Source of the DNA: Prevotella sp. CAG:1058
Lineage (GTDB): Bacteria > Bacteroidota > Bacteroidia > Bacteroidales > Bacteroidaceae
Direction of reading: 5' to 3'
DNA: 59,524 nucleotides
Assembly (NCBI GenBank): GCA_000433175.1
Contig: HF986626.1
Coordinates: 1-59,524 of the forward strand
The notes below the pieces were generated by a model. That model was given only the letters and a program-made list of their open reading frames with translations. It was not told the DNA's origin and made no database searches. The position numbers and the translations under genes were made by a program. Shown in pieces: positions 27,677 to 37,348 of this stretch. How positions within the stretch are numbered: the first letter of the stretch is position 1; each line of letters opens with the position of its first letter.

Positions 27677-28507
27677 TTAATTTCTCTTCTTGCTAATTAT
27701 CTTGATTAATTTTGTATAATCATTATTCTTAAGAAGTTTTTCTATATCCATATTCTTTTCCTTATTCATATATTTGTTCACAGCACTTACGTATCGTGAC
27801 TTAAAGAATTTTTTCTCCAAAGCAACGTTGCAAACCCACATGATCTTGCCAATGTGGAGGTCTCGCTCCAATTGTGACTTATACTCGAAATCATGCATCG
27901 GATAAAGGCTCAACAAGTAAAAGCTCAAACATTCGGGAACAATGTATTCGCGAGACATGCTCTCCCTTTGTGAGGGCAAATAATACTTCTTATAAAGAGG
28001 ATAGTCTTTACCCAGGTATTTGTCCAATGATATCCCTATTGTATGATTGCCTATGACGATACTCTGGTCCAATGCACTTATTTGGGCATAAACAACCGGA
28101 ATTGGCATTTCTGGTATATGTTTTTTCAGCTTTTCGAAGGCACTATTTAATTGGTCGTTAATGTCATCCATATTGGCATATTGCGACTCTGCATCTGAAA
28201 CCAAGGTCTGTAGTATTGAATCTTGAAAAAATGCCAGAAACTTGTGACTAATCTGTGGATCGTTAACCTCGCCTATTCTCAAAACGTCTTCAAGCAGGGT
28301 GCGCGTTTCGATAGGATAATCCATGTTCATTTGCTGCAAGGCGGAAAAATCTCCGGTAGTAAGATACTGGCTTTCCAAACGATCGTACCGACATACCTCG
28401 ATACGATGTTCGCTTCCTTCATCTTCAAATGGCTTCAACTTTATGTCACATGCCACAAAAAGAGTCAAAACAGTTATCAATATACTAATAGCCTTACCCA
28501 CCAGCAA
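27677..28507 (-). CDS. GldB-like lipoprotein
   Basis: A 276-residue lipoprotein with lipobox LFVAC (Cys20). The sequence resembles GldB, first defined as a gliding-motility lipoprotein in Flavobacterium but present in many non-gliding Bacteroidales. Recognisable features are the repeated Asp/Glu-rich helical region, the IGISLDKYLGKDYPLYKKYY segment and the YIVPECLSFYLLSL stretch. Its role in non-gliders is unknown. It has a full promoter at 28593-28623 and heads the operon with the beta-helix gene and cdd. Confidence 0.78.
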   Translation of the reverse strand: MLVGKAISILITVLTLFVACDIKLKPFEDEGSEHRIEVCRYDRLESQYLTTGDFSALQQMNMDYPIETRTLLEDVLRIGEVNDPQISHKFLAFFQDSILQTLVSDAESQYANMDDINDQLNSAFEKLKKHIPEMPIPVVYAQISALDQSIVIGNHTIGISLDKYLGKDYPLYKKYYLPSQRESMSREYIVPECLSFYLLSLYPMHDFEYKSQLERDLHIGKIMWVCNVALEKKFFKSRYVSAVNKYMNKEKNMDIEKLLKNNDYTKLIKIISKKRN

Positions 28508-28592
28508 ACTTATTTTTCATTAAATTAAAATACATGTATAATAAAAACCGGAAAACGTATGTATACAAAAACGTAGCACGGCTTATTTTTTG

Positions 28593-28623
28593 CAAAAGTA
28601 CTAAAAATGATTGTATTGGCAAA
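28593..28623 (-). promoter_or_regulatory. Promoter of the GldB-like operon
   Basis: Minus strand: TTTG (28623-28620), 19-nt gap, TACTTTTG (28600-28593). This is a full consensus match and predicts a leader of about 80 nt. Confidence 0.8.
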
Positions 28624-28882
28624 TTTATTCGCTAAAAAAATTAAACAAACAGGTGAAAAACTTGCATATTTTAGAAAGAAATATAAAAAATAATTAATTT
28701 TGCAAAACACAGCAAGGCCCTTTGTCTGCTAGATTTAAGTCATATTAAATGAATAATGAATAAATAAACTGAATATCCATTCAAAATATTTTGCCATACT
28801 CGGTAAGTGCCGTTAGTCTGGGGCAGGCCATACAAATTTTGGTGAATGTGTGGTTAATAACCATCCTGAGAATCAAGGTTTT

Positions 28883-28967
28883 GCAAAAGCTTATCTTTTA
28901 CAGACCAAAAGGTAATATCTTGCTTTGTAAAAGCTTACCTCTGGTAAGGTAAAAGGTCACCTTTTAC
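28883..28967. repeat. Four-dyad 22-bp-pitch array, copy C (best preserved)
   Basis: Units start at 28883, 28905, 28927 and 28949 with spacers aga, ttt and aag. Unit 4 (gtaaaaggtcaccttttac) is a perfect 9+1+9 palindrome, and unit 1 (gcaaaagcttatcttttac) is close. The copy lies in the middle of a divergent intergenic region, well outside both promoters. The flanking 22-nt frames on either side do not match, so the array is exactly four units. Confidence 0.92.
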
Positions 28968-29110
28968 ATAACGGCGGAATATTATATCCATTTTTACTTT
29001 TTGTCGTCAGCGTGTCAATACTAGCGAATTCTTTTTCAGTTAAGCATGCATGAAATTATTTTAATTAAAATAGGCTATTATAATTTAATTATAGTTTACG
29101 GATATTTTTT

Positions 29111-29118
29111 TAATTTTG
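29111..29118 (+). promoter_or_regulatory. -7 element upstream of GH97 gene
   Basis: TAATTTTG matches TAnnTTTG. It would give a leader of about 150 nt before the GH97 start. No clear TTTG -33 box was seen. Confidence 0.45.
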
Positions 29119-29273
29119 TAGAGTCAAATCACCACATATGCTTCTAAGTAAGGTTAACATGGCCAGTCTCTGTGGATATGTGTTATGACGTAATGAAATA
29201 CAGAACCAAAGGCCGAAATGGAACTGGATAAAGCTAAATTATGACTGATATGAAATAACAATATTAAGTAAAA

Positions 29274-31237
29274 ATGAAAAAATTCTTTATTTTATCAATT
29301 GCCATGATTACATCTTTGGGTGTGTACGCTGCCAAGGTAAATGTAAAGTCGCCAGATGGGAAACTGGTTGTAAGTGTATCTGATGACGACGGAGTACCAG
29401 GATATGAAATTTGTTACGATGGAATGGCCGTGCTCGATAAATCTGCTTTGGGACTTAAAACCGATGTTGCCGACTTTACTTCCGGACTTTCAATAATAAG
29501 TACGGAGAAAAAAACGATAGACAAGGAATACGAGATAACGAGGACAAAAACGTCCTTCGTTCATTATGTTGCAAACAAGCTCGACGTGGTATTCAAGAAA
29601 GAAGACGGTAAAATGATGAAGGTTACGTTCTGTGTATCAGACAACGACGTGGCCTACCGTTATACGGTGTTGCCACTTGAAGGCAGCGATTGCCGTTGCA
29701 CCGTGATTTACAAAGAAGCAAGTAGCTTTAATTTTCCACGTAGGACTACAACATTCCTTTGTCCACAGACGGTCCTATGGCCGGCTGGAAACGGACCAAG
29801 CCGAGCTATGAGGAAGACTATACGGCCGACGCGCCGATGAATGCCAAATCTGCATTCGGTCATGGATATACTTTCCCATGTCTTTTCCGCATCGGTAATG
29901 ACGGTTGGGCCTTGGTGAGCGAAACCGGGGTAGACTCCGGCTATTGCGGTTCGCATCTTAGCGATTACGTAGACGGCAAGGGTTACATTATTGCTTTTCC
30001 TGACAAAGGAGAGAACAACGGTTTCGGAAGCGAGTTTGCCGCCATTCCCATACCTGGTTCGACTCCGTGGCGCACAATCACGTTTGGCAAGACACTGAAG
30101 CCGATAGTCGAAACAACAGTACAATTTGATTTAGTTGAGCCTAAGTATGATGCCTCGACAGATTATAAGCCCGGCCGCTATACATGGAGCTGGCTGTTGT
30201 GGCAGGACAATTCCATCAACTATGACGACCAAGTAGCATTCATAAACCTTGCTGCCGAAATGGGCTACGAGTATACGCTCGTGGATGCAGGATGGGACGT
30301 AAACATAGGTCGCAACCGCATGGCAGAACTGAGCCGTTACGCACAATCAAAAGGCGTGAACCTGTTGCTATGGTATAACTCAAACGGCTTTGCCAACGAT
30401 GCACCGCCTACTCCACACCACTGCATGAATACGGCAATAGCTCGTGAGAAGGAGATGAAATGGCTGAAGAGCATAGGCGTAAAAGGTATAAAGGTTGACT
30501 TTTTCGGTGGTGACAAGCAAGAAACGATGCGCCTTTATGAAGATATATTGAGCGATGCCAATCGCTATGGGTTGCAAGTTATATTCCACGGATGCACTAT
30601 TCCGCGCGGATGGGAGCGCATGTACCCCAATTATGTAGGCAGCGAGGCTGTGCTTGCTTCGGAGAATCTTTATTTTGAACAGAAACATTGTGACCTTGAA
30701 GGTTTTGAACTCACAATGCATCCCTTCTCACGCAATACCATAGGAAGCATGGATTGGGGCGGAGTGGTAATGAAGCACCGCATGGGACAAGGAACCGATA
30801 ATGGCAACTTCCGTCGTACTACAGACGTATTTGAGATGGCTACGGCTATAACCAATCAGGCCAGCATGCAATGCATTGCAGTCCAGCCAGACAATATAGA
30901 CGGGCTTCCACAGTTTGAGAAAGACTTTCTGAAGGCTGTTCCGACAACATGGGACGAGACGCGTTTTATCGACGGCTACCCCACAAAATATGTAGTTATA
31001 GCCCGCCGCCACGGCAATGATTGGTATGTCGGCGGACTCAACGGCACTGATAAGTCTATGACATTAACCATTTGTCTACCCATGTTTACGGGACAAAAAG
31101 TGAAGATATACGCCGACAACGAGAAGAAAACAGGTGAGGCAAATGCTACGTCTGCACTTAAGTCCGTCAAGGTTGGCTCTAAGGGCATGCTTAAAGTGAC
31201 TATTCAGCCTTTAGGAGGCATCATTGTTACAAAATAA
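29274..31237 (+). pseudogene. GH97 glycosidase (retaining type), broken by a one-base frameshift
   Basis: The reading frame from 29274 encodes a signal peptide (MKKFFILSIAMITSLGVYAA) and the N-terminal GH97 beta-domain up to TTTFLCPQ, encoded to 29768. Homology then continues in another frame (DGPMAGWKRTKPSYEEDY, to 31237). Adding one base near 29765-29768 restores a protein of about 654 residues, the normal GH97 length. The catalytic barrel is intact: IKVDFFGGDKQ carries the aspartate (codon 30497-30499) that is the nucleophile in retaining GH97 enzymes such as the Bacteroides alpha-galactosidase. It would be periplasmic and act on alpha-galactosides. It is either a recent mutation or a sequencing error; no slippery site is seen. 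Confidence 0.88.
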
Positions 31238-31268
31238 TCAGGTTGTAAGTCTGCCACTATGTGGCCGT

Positions 31269-31306
31269 AAGTGTCTGTCCGGCATTGTTCGCGGCAGACA
31301 CTTTTT
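31269..31306 (+). terminator. Terminator after GH97 gene
   Basis: Stem aagtgtctg(t)ccg with cggcagacactt, one bulge, a 10-nt loop and a T-run, 32 nt past the stop. Confidence 0.85.
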
Positions 31307-31427
31307 ATTCAGTTGCATATTATACGACTTATGCTAATATTGCCGTTAATCTTTCTGTTTGCCTTGTTAAAATCAGTGATGTGAAATTATTAATGTATTA
31401 TCACACGCAATAATAAAATAAATTTCG

Positions 31428-31435
31428 TAACTTTG
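31428..31435 (+). promoter_or_regulatory. -7 element of fucO
   Basis: TAACTTTG matches TAnnTTTG, 44 nt before the ATG. No TTTG box stands at the right distance. Confidence 0.5.
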
Positions 31436-31479
31436 CAAATGAGATTATTAATTACTAACCAATATTCTTTACAAAAAAA

Positions 31480-32634
31480 ATGATTAACAGGTTTATTCTC
31501 AACGAAGTTTCTTACTTCGGAGCCGGTGCACGCAAGCAGTTGCCGGAAGTATTGGCGCGTCTTAATCTTCACAAGGCATTAGTTGCAACAGATAAAGGAC
31601 TGTTGAAAGTTGGTACAGCAAAGATGGTTACCGACGTTCTTGATGAGGCCGGATTTGCATACGACATATACAGTGAAATAAAGCCCAATCCGACCGTTAC
31701 AAACGTAAAACAAGGCGTTGACGCATTTAAGGCTTCAGGTGCCGACTGTATCATTGCCATCGGCGGTGGCTCGTCTATGGACACGGCCAAAGGTATTGGC
31801 ATTGTTGTTGCTAATCCCGAGTTTGCCGATGTAGTTTCACTCGAAGGATGCGCACCTACAAAGAACAAGTCTGTGCCAATCATAGCACTGCCTACAACAG
31901 CAGGAACTGGTGCGGAGGTTACAATAAATTATGTAATAATAGACGAGGAAAACCAGAAGAAGATGGTTTGTGTAGACCCTAACGACATTCCTGCTGTCGC
32001 CATTGTCGATCCAGAGCTGATGTATTCGCTGCCTAAAGGACTCACTGCAGCAACTGGCATGGATGCCTTGACACATGCCATTGAAGGCTATATCACCAAA
32101 GGCGCTTGGATTATGTCTGACATGTACGAGCTTCAGGCAATAAAGATGATAGCAGAAAACCTGCCTATTGCCGTCGAGGAACCACAGAATCCGGTTGGCC
32201 GTGAGGGCATGGCCCTGGCCCAGTATATAGCCGCACAGGCTTTCTCAAACGTCGGTCTTGGTCTTGTTCATGGCATGGCTCACCCTATGGGTTCGCTGTT
32301 TGATGTTCCACACGGAGTTGCAAACGCCTTACTTCTGCCTACGATAATGGAATTCAACATGCCTTGCTGCATAGAGAAATATGGAGTTATTGCTCGAACA
32401 ATGGGTGTCGACACCACAGGCATGACAGCTGAAGAAGCTGCTCAGGCTGCATGTGATGCCGTTAAGGCTCTTGCAGTTCGCGTTGGCATACCTCAGCATC
32501 TGTCTGAACTTGGCATAAAGGAGTGCGACATTGCTGCTCTTGCTGCACAAGCTATTGCTGACGTTTGTACGCCTGGCAATCCTCGCGATGTCACTGAAGA
32601 ACAGATTATAGAGCTTTATAAAAAGGTACTTTAA
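31480..32634 (+). CDS. fucO: Lactaldehyde reductase / Fe-dependent alcohol dehydrogenase
   Basis: Reduces L-lactaldehyde to 1,2-propanediol with NADH, which disposes of the lactaldehyde made from fucose or rhamnose. The 384-residue protein closely matches E. coli FucO in pattern: NRFILNE start, IAIGGGSSMDTAKGIG (NAD-binding), PTTAGTGAEVTINYVI, the iron ligands in GMDALTHAIEGYITKGAW, and GLGLVHGMAHPMGSLFDVPH. It is single-gene, flanked by a -7 element and a strong terminator. No other fucose or rhamnose gene is nearby. Confidence 0.92.
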   Translation: MINRFILNEVSYFGAGARKQLPEVLARLNLHKALVATDKGLLKVGTAKMVTDVLDEAGFAYDIYSEIKPNPTVTNVKQGVDAFKASGADCIIAIGGGSSMDTAKGIGIVVANPEFADVVSLEGCAPTKNKSVPIIALPTTAGTGAEVTINYVIIDEENQKKMVCVDPNDIPAVAIVDPELMYSLPKGLTAATGMDALTHAIEGYITKGAWIMSDMYELQAIKMIAENLPIAVEEPQNPVGREGMALAQYIAAQAFSNVGLGLVHGMAHPMGSLFDVPHGVANALLLPTIMEFNMPCCIEKYGVIARTMGVDTTGMTAEEAAQAACDAVKALAVRVGIPQHLSELGIKECDIAALAAQAIADVCTPGNPRDVTEEQIIELYKKVL

Positions 32635-32647
32635 TTATAATGTATAA

Positions 32648-32689
32648 TAAAAATGAAGGAACACAATTGACGGTGTTCCTTCATTTTTA
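32648..32689. terminator. Bidirectional terminator between fucO and the flavoprotein gene
   Basis: Perfect 17-nt arms (32648-32664 and 32673-32689) around an 8-nt loop, with A-run and T-run ends on both strands. It serves two convergent genes. Confidence 0.92.
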
Positions 32690-32720
32690 TGTCAATAAGT
32701 TTATACCCAATATCCTTATT

Positions 32721-33953
32721 TTATCTGTAATTATCAGCAATGGACTTTGCAGTAACGTATCCCATTGTCCATGCAGCCTGAAGATTGAATCCACCGGTAA
32801 CTGCATCTACGTCTAACACTTCGCCTGCAAAATACAGGCCACCGTGTTTTTTGCTCTCTAGCGTATTTATATTTATGTTGCTCAAGGCAACTCCTCCGCA
32901 TGTTACAAATTCGTCTTTAAACCGGTTTTTCCCGTCAATTCGGTATATATCGTTTGTCAATGTAGCAACGAGCTTGTTGCGTCCTTTACTGCCAAGTTCC
33001 GCCCAACGTATGTATGGATTAAGTCCGCCTTGCCTGAGCAGATGTGCCCAAAGTTTACTGTTAAGATGTTCAGGATATACGCTTGACAACATCTTCTTAT
33101 TATTTCCTGTGACCAACAAGTCTAAACACTCTGCAACCTGACTTTCGTTCATTCCCTCCATCCAATTAACCGACATGTCAGCCTTGTAATTTTGTTCATG
33201 CAACAGGCGAGCAGCATAAGATGAAAGACGCAATATAGCAGGACCACTCATGCCCCAGTGTGTTATCAATAGCGCACCTACTGCACGTATCTTGGTTCCG
33301 CATAGTCCTAATGTAACATTCTTTACTACTGTGCCTTGCAATTTAGTTATATCGCTATGGGGCAGGCACAGACTGAATAATGATGGTACGGGCGGAATAA
33401 TTTCAAGATTAAAAGAATTAAGAAAATCCAATCCATATGCCTTTGGGCTTCCTCCTGTTGTTACCACCACAATGTCGGCGGTAGAACTACTAATGGAACT
33501 GTCGGTAAATGTAAGTCGAAAAGCACCGTTATCATTTTTTTCAATATTAGCTATGCGATGCCTAGTTTTTAGAGTTACTCCATTGTCATACATAAGCCTC
33601 TTTAAAGTATCGACAATTTCCATAGCATTCTGTGACTGTGGAAATACGCATTGATCGTCTTGCGTAATTAGTTTCACACCTTCATTTTCAAACCATCTAT
33701 AGACATCTTCATGACTGAATACATTAAGAAGGCGCTTCATTAACCGAGCCCCACGCGGATATACAGCCTCAGTACTTTTTACTTCATTAAACGAGTTTGT
33801 CAAATTACATCGCCCACCTCCAGTTATAGCTACTTTGCTTAAAGGTTTGTGTCCGCTCTCATATACGGTTACACGAGCCTGTGTTATAAATCGCTTGATG
33901 TTTATTGCTGCAAAGCAACCTGCAGCTCCCCCTCCTATTATAGCTATGTGCAT
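32721..33953 (-). CDS. HI0933/BaiN-family flavoprotein oxidoreductase
   Basis: A 410-residue NAD(P)/FAD-dependent enzyme of the HI0933 (BaiN) family. The FAD-binding IAIIGGGAAGCFAAINIKRF is at the N-terminus, followed by the family signature KVAITGGGRCNLTNS. GLYFAGEVLDVDAVTGGFNL closes the FAD site near the C-terminus. Some family members are bile-acid or flavin-linked reductases; the true substrate is unknown for most. It lies 46 nt after nqrF in the same direction and is probably the last gene on the nqr transcript. Confidence 0.88.
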   Translation of the reverse strand: MHIAIIGGGAAGCFAAINIKRFITQARVTVYESGHKPLSKVAITGGGRCNLTNSFNEVKSTEAVYPRGARLMKRLLNVFSHEDVYRWFENEGVKLITQDDQCVFPQSQNAMEIVDTLKRLMYDNGVTLKTRHRIANIEKNDNGAFRLTFTDSSISSSTADIVVVTTGGSPKAYGLDFLNSFNLEIIPPVPSLFSLCLPHSDITKLQGTVVKNVTLGLCGTKIRAVGALLITHWGMSGPAILRLSSYAARLLHEQNYKADMSVNWMEGMNESQVAECLDLLVTGNNKKMLSSVYPEHLNSKLWAHLLRQGGLNPYIRWAELGSKGRNKLVATLTNDIYRIDGKNRFKDEFVTCGGVALSNININTLESKKHGGLYFAGEVLDVDAVTGGFNLQAAWTMGYVTAKSIADNYR

Positions 33954-33999
33954 AACGACTTTTTTGTAGGATTAATGTGAAGCCTGGCGGAAGCATGTG

Positions 34000-35268
34000 T
34001 TAACCGAAGTTATCGTACATTATGGATTCTGGTTCAATGCCTAAACTGTCTAGCATCTTTACAACAGCATTACTCATTGGACCAGGGCCACACATGTAAT
34101 ACTCAATATCTTCAGGGGAATCGACATTTTTCAGATATGTTTCATACATGACCTGATGTACAAATCCTGCAGTATATTTTACTCCCGCTTTATCTGCCTC
34201 TGGATCAGGACGGTCGAGGGCAAGATGAAAATGGAAATTGTCAAATTCTTTCTCTAATTCAAGGAAATCATTGAGATAAAAAACTTCAGCCAATGAACGT
34301 GCTCCATAGAAATAATGTAGCACACGGTCACGTGTATTAAGAGTTTTTGTCATGTGCATTATCTGTGAACGCAATGGAGCCATGCCTGCACCTCCTCCGA
34401 CCCATATCATCTCTTTCTTACTGTTGAATATTGGATGGAAATCACCGTATGGACCGCTCATTATAACCTTGTCGCCCGGTTTTCTACTAAAAATATAAGA
34501 TGAAGCAATACCTGTTGGTACGTCTTGGAATCCAGTCTGAGGTCTTGGTTTAAATGGTGGCGTAGCAATTCTAACGGTCAACATTATCCTATCTCCTTCA
34601 GCTGGATAATTAGCCATGGAATAAGCCCTAACCGTAGGTGCGGGATTGTGAGCTTTAATGGAGAACATATTATACTTGTTCCACATTTCAATATATTTAT
34701 TTCCTATGTCTTCTTTTACAAAATCCTTATCGTAATCAATTGAAGAATAAGCTGGTATTTTTATTTGTGCATACGAACCAGGGACGAAATCCATGTGTTC
34801 TCCAGGAGGTAAGGCAACAATAAACTCTTTTATGAAAGAGCTAACATTTTTATTACTTATAACTGTACATTCCCATTCCTTTACTCCCAAAACGCTTTCG
34901 GGCACCTTAATCTTAAGGTTACCTTTCACCTTACATTGACATCCTAATCGCCAATGATCTTTTATTTGCTTACGTGAAAAATGAGGACGTTCCGAGTCTA
35001 GGATCTCACCTCCGCCTTCAAGTACTTGCACCTTGCATTGTCCACAACTTGATTTTCCTCCACATGCCGACGGTAAAAAAATGCCGTTATCAGTAAGAGT
35101 ACTCATAAGGGAAGCGCCTTGCGGCACTGATATGGTTTTCTCTCCGTTTATTTCAATGTTAACGTTTCCACTGGGTGACAAATACCTTTTAGCAATGAGT
35201 AAAATCACCACTAGAAAAACAATTACCGCCAAAAAGACGCATATACTTGTTAATATGAATTGTAACAT
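34000..35268 (-). CDS. nqrF: Na+-NQR subunit F, NADH dehydrogenase
   Basis: The electron-input subunit of the sodium-pumping NADH:quinone reductase. The 422-residue protein has an N-terminal membrane anchor (about 5-27), a [2Fe-2S] domain with C69, C75, C78 and C110, an FAD-binding RAYSMANY motif and an NADH-binding GGGAGMAPLRSQ motif. All cofactor residues are present. It is the last nqr gene, 60 nt after nqrE. Confidence 0.97.
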   Translation of the reverse strand: MLQFILTSICVFLAVIVFLVVILLIAKRYLSPSGNVNIEINGEKTISVPQGASLMSTLTDNGIFLPSACGGKSSCGQCKVQVLEGGGEILDSERPHFSRKQIKDHWRLGCQCKVKGNLKIKVPESVLGVKEWECTVISNKNVSSFIKEFIVALPPGEHMDFVPGSYAQIKIPAYSSIDYDKDFVKEDIGNKYIEMWNKYNMFSIKAHNPAPTVRAYSMANYPAEGDRIMLTVRIATPPFKPRPQTGFQDVPTGIASSYIFSRKPGDKVIMSGPYGDFHPIFNSKKEMIWVGGGAGMAPLRSQIMHMTKTLNTRDRVLHYFYGARSLAEVFYLNDFLELEKEFDNFHFHLALDRPDPEADKAGVKYTAGFVHQVMYETYLKNVDSPEDIEYYMCGPGPMSNAVVKMLDSLGIEPESIMYDNFG

Positions 35269-35328
35269 TTCTACTTGTTATTAATAGCATTTCGCATAAT
35301 TAAACCGAAGAATTTATTCAGCTAAAAT

Positions 35329-35955
35329 TTATATTTTAAGTCCGGAAAAACACATCATAGCCATTGCCATAAGACCAACCGTAATAAATGTTATTCCAAG
35401 ACCTTGCAGCGGGCGAGGTATATCACTGTATTGCATTTTTTCACGTATTGCTCCCATAGCAACTATCGCCAAAGTCCATCCGATGCCACTACCTATTGCA
35501 TAAGCGACAGAATCCCAAACGCTTCCTATATATTGAGAATTTGCAGGATCTAGATTTATTCTCTGTTGCATGAATAGTGATGCTCCCATAATGGCGCAAT
35601 TAACTGCAATAAGTGGAAGAAATATACCTAAAGATGAGTATAGTGACGGCGAAAACCTTTCGACAACCATTTCAACAAGTTGAGTTATTCCAGCAATTAC
35701 CGCAATAAAAAGTATAAAACTTAAATATGAAAGGTCTACTCCCTTCACAAGACAGTCCGGTCCTAATACATAAACCTGTAATAAATAATCTACCGGCACT
35801 GTTATAAGGAGAACGAAAGTTACAGCCAACCCTAATCCTAATGATGTTTTTACATTCTTAGAAACAGCAAGGAACGAACACATGCCGAGAAAGAACGCAA
35901 ATATCATATTGTCTACAAAAATAGACCTGAAAAACAAACTTATAATGTGTTCCAT
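35329..35955 (-). CDS. nqrE: Na+-NQR subunit E
   Basis: An integral membrane subunit of Na+-NQR, 208 residues with about six membrane helices. It carries the NqrE pattern: [20 protein letters not shown], with the intramembrane Fe-S cysteine near residue 26, and [15 protein letters not shown] with the second cysteine near 119. It lies 24 nt after nqrD, its structural homologue. Confidence 0.96.
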   Translation of the reverse strand: MEHIISLFFRSIFVDNMIFAFFLGMCSFLAVSKNVKTSLGLGLAVTFVLLITVPVDYLLQVYVLGPDCLVKGVDLSYLSFILFIAVIAGITQLVEMVVERFSPSLYSSLGIFLPLIAVNCAIMGASLFMQQRINLDPANSQYIGSVWDSVAYAIGSGIGWTLAIVAMGAIREKMQYSDIPRPLQGLGITFITVGLMAMAMMCFSGLKI

Positions 35956-35979
35956 AATAAATCCATTTTATTCAAAACA

Positions 35980-36597
35980 TCAATCTTTGTGCAAATAAGC
36001 CCTGTGAACCCATATCACACAGCCCAAAAGAATCAATGCCATTGCCGGCATTGTCATCATACCGTTATTAATATAGCCTAATTCGTATAAACTTGCAGGT
36101 ATTATCTGGATGCCGAGAAGAGTACCCCTTCCTAACAATTCTCTAATGGCACCTACAATTACAAGTATCATGGCATATCCTAAGCCGTTTGATAATCCGT
36201 CAATGAAACTAGGAACTGGCTTATTTGTCATTGCAAAAGCTTCAAGGCGCCCCATAAGTATGCAGTTTGTAATTATCAATCCAACATATACAGAGAGTTG
36301 CACACTGACATCGTAAGCAAAAGCCTTCAAAACCTGACTTACTATTGTAACCAGAGCTGCAACAACAACCAGCTGCACTATTATCCTGATACGATTAGGG
36401 ATCGTATTACGGATAATCGAAATTATCAAATTAGAGAATGCTGTTATGATAGTTACGGCAAGTCCCATGACTATGGCCGGTTTTAGCTGTGAAGTTACAG
36501 CCAATGCCGAACAAATACCTAATACTTGTACAAGAATAGGATTGTCCGCATTTAGCGGTTTTACAAATACTTCCTTGTTATTTTTATTTTCATTCAT
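35980..36597 (-). CDS. nqrD: Na+-NQR subunit D
   Basis: An integral membrane subunit, 205 residues with about six helices. The paired cysteines that share the intramembrane iron-sulfur centre with NqrE are in VLGICSALAVTSQ (near 28) and ITNCILMGRLEAFAM (near 111). It lies 15 nt after nqrC and 24 nt before nqrE. Confidence 0.96.
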   Translation of the reverse strand: MNENKNNKEVFVKPLNADNPILVQVLGICSALAVTSQLKPAIVMGLAVTIITAFSNLIISIIRNTIPNRIRIIVQLVVVAALVTIVSQVLKAFAYDVSVQLSVYVGLIITNCILMGRLEAFAMTNKPVPSFIDGLSNGLGYAMILVIVGAIRELLGRGTLLGIQIIPASLYELGYINNGMMTMPAMALILLGCVIWVHRAYLHKD

Positions 36598-36612
36598 ATC
36601 GATACCTCCTGA

Positions 36613-37344
36613 TTATTTGTCTTTCAAAAATTCAAGATATTTTCCTAAACAATCTTTGAGCATCATGCTAACTCCATCAGAAGTAAGTGTTGCACCTGTT
36701 ACTGCGTCACATTGCACTGCAGGGTCGGTTACTTCGTTTTTTTTCACAACAGTCAAGGCTATTCCCTCTTGCCCTGGCAATGTTAGCTTCTTACCTTTAA
36801 ACTGTTCCTGCCATGCAGCATTGTCTTTTATTTCAGCTCCAAGACCAGCAGTTTCGCTTTCGTGGGTGAAGTATGCGCCGTAGATAGTATTCTTGTCATA
36901 ATTAATTGCAATATATCCGCTAATCGGTCCCCACAATCCCATTCCATAAACAGGAACAACGTATTTAGTTTCACCATTTACCTTGCACACATATAAGGCC
37001 AATTTCCCAGCTTTGTAATCGGCACTATTCAGCTTGAAACCTGTATTTTCACCACCTTGTGAACCTTTAGCTATTACATTGTTTGATGCGTCTATTATGT
37101 CATCATACATTACAATTTTGTCATACTTTGCAGCAGTTTCCGCATCGCTCAAGTTTCTGATATTCAGTGCTGCCAATATCTGACGCTTCTTATCCAATGC
37201 GATATTTACATCCTGAGCAGGCTTTAAATAACTTGATACAAATGCCAGTAAAAATGCTACAATTACTACCAAAATAGCAGAATAAACAAGCGTATAAATA
37301 TTTGAATTTGTATTAGGTCTCTTATTCATATTCTTATCCTCCAC
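36613..37344 (-). CDS. nqrC: Na+-NQR subunit C
   Basis: A flavin-bearing subunit, 243 residues, with one N-terminal membrane helix (about 15-37) and a periplasmic domain. The FMN is attached to a threonine in the motif DAVTGATLTS; here the likely site is Thr219. Addition of the flavin requires ApbE, which is not in this window. It lies 4 nt after nqrB and 15 nt before nqrD. Confidence 0.96.
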   Translation of the reverse strand: MEDKNMNKRPNTNSNIYTLVYSAILVVIVAFLLAFVSSYLKPAQDVNIALDKKRQILAALNIRNLSDAETAAKYDKIVMYDDIIDASNNVIAKGSQGGENTGFKLNSADYKAGKLALYVCKVNGETKYVVPVYGMGLWGPISGYIAINYDKNTIYGAYFTHESETAGLGAEIKDNAAWQEQFKGKKLTLPGQEGIALTVVKKNEVTDPAVQCDAVTGATLTSDGVSMMLKDCLGKYLEFLKDK

Positions 37345-37348
37345 TTAT

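Larger units (their letters stand above)
28508..29273. other. Gene-free region between GldB-like and GH97 genes
   Basis: A 766-nt divergent intergenic region. It holds the GldB-like promoter (28593-28623), a rightward -7 match TAATTTTG at 28695-28702 with no -33 box, repeat array copy C (28883-28967) and a second rightward TAATTTTG at 29111-29118 that fits GH97. No credible ORF was seen; the rightward element at 28695 could drive an untranslated transcript. Confidence 0.75.

Noticed and set aside
28525..28710. 61-codon minus-strand ORF upstream of the GldB-like gene
   Set aside because: It contains the GldB-like promoter and has a Phe-rich, AT-driven composition.
28883..28967. CRISPR array
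   Set aside because: The repeated part is a 19-nt palindrome with 3-nt spacers, always four units; CRISPR spacers are about 30 nt. No cas genes are present.
29708..30124. 138-codon minus-strand ORF over the GH97 frameshift
   Set aside because: Antisense to strongly conserved GH97 sequence, so a shadow.
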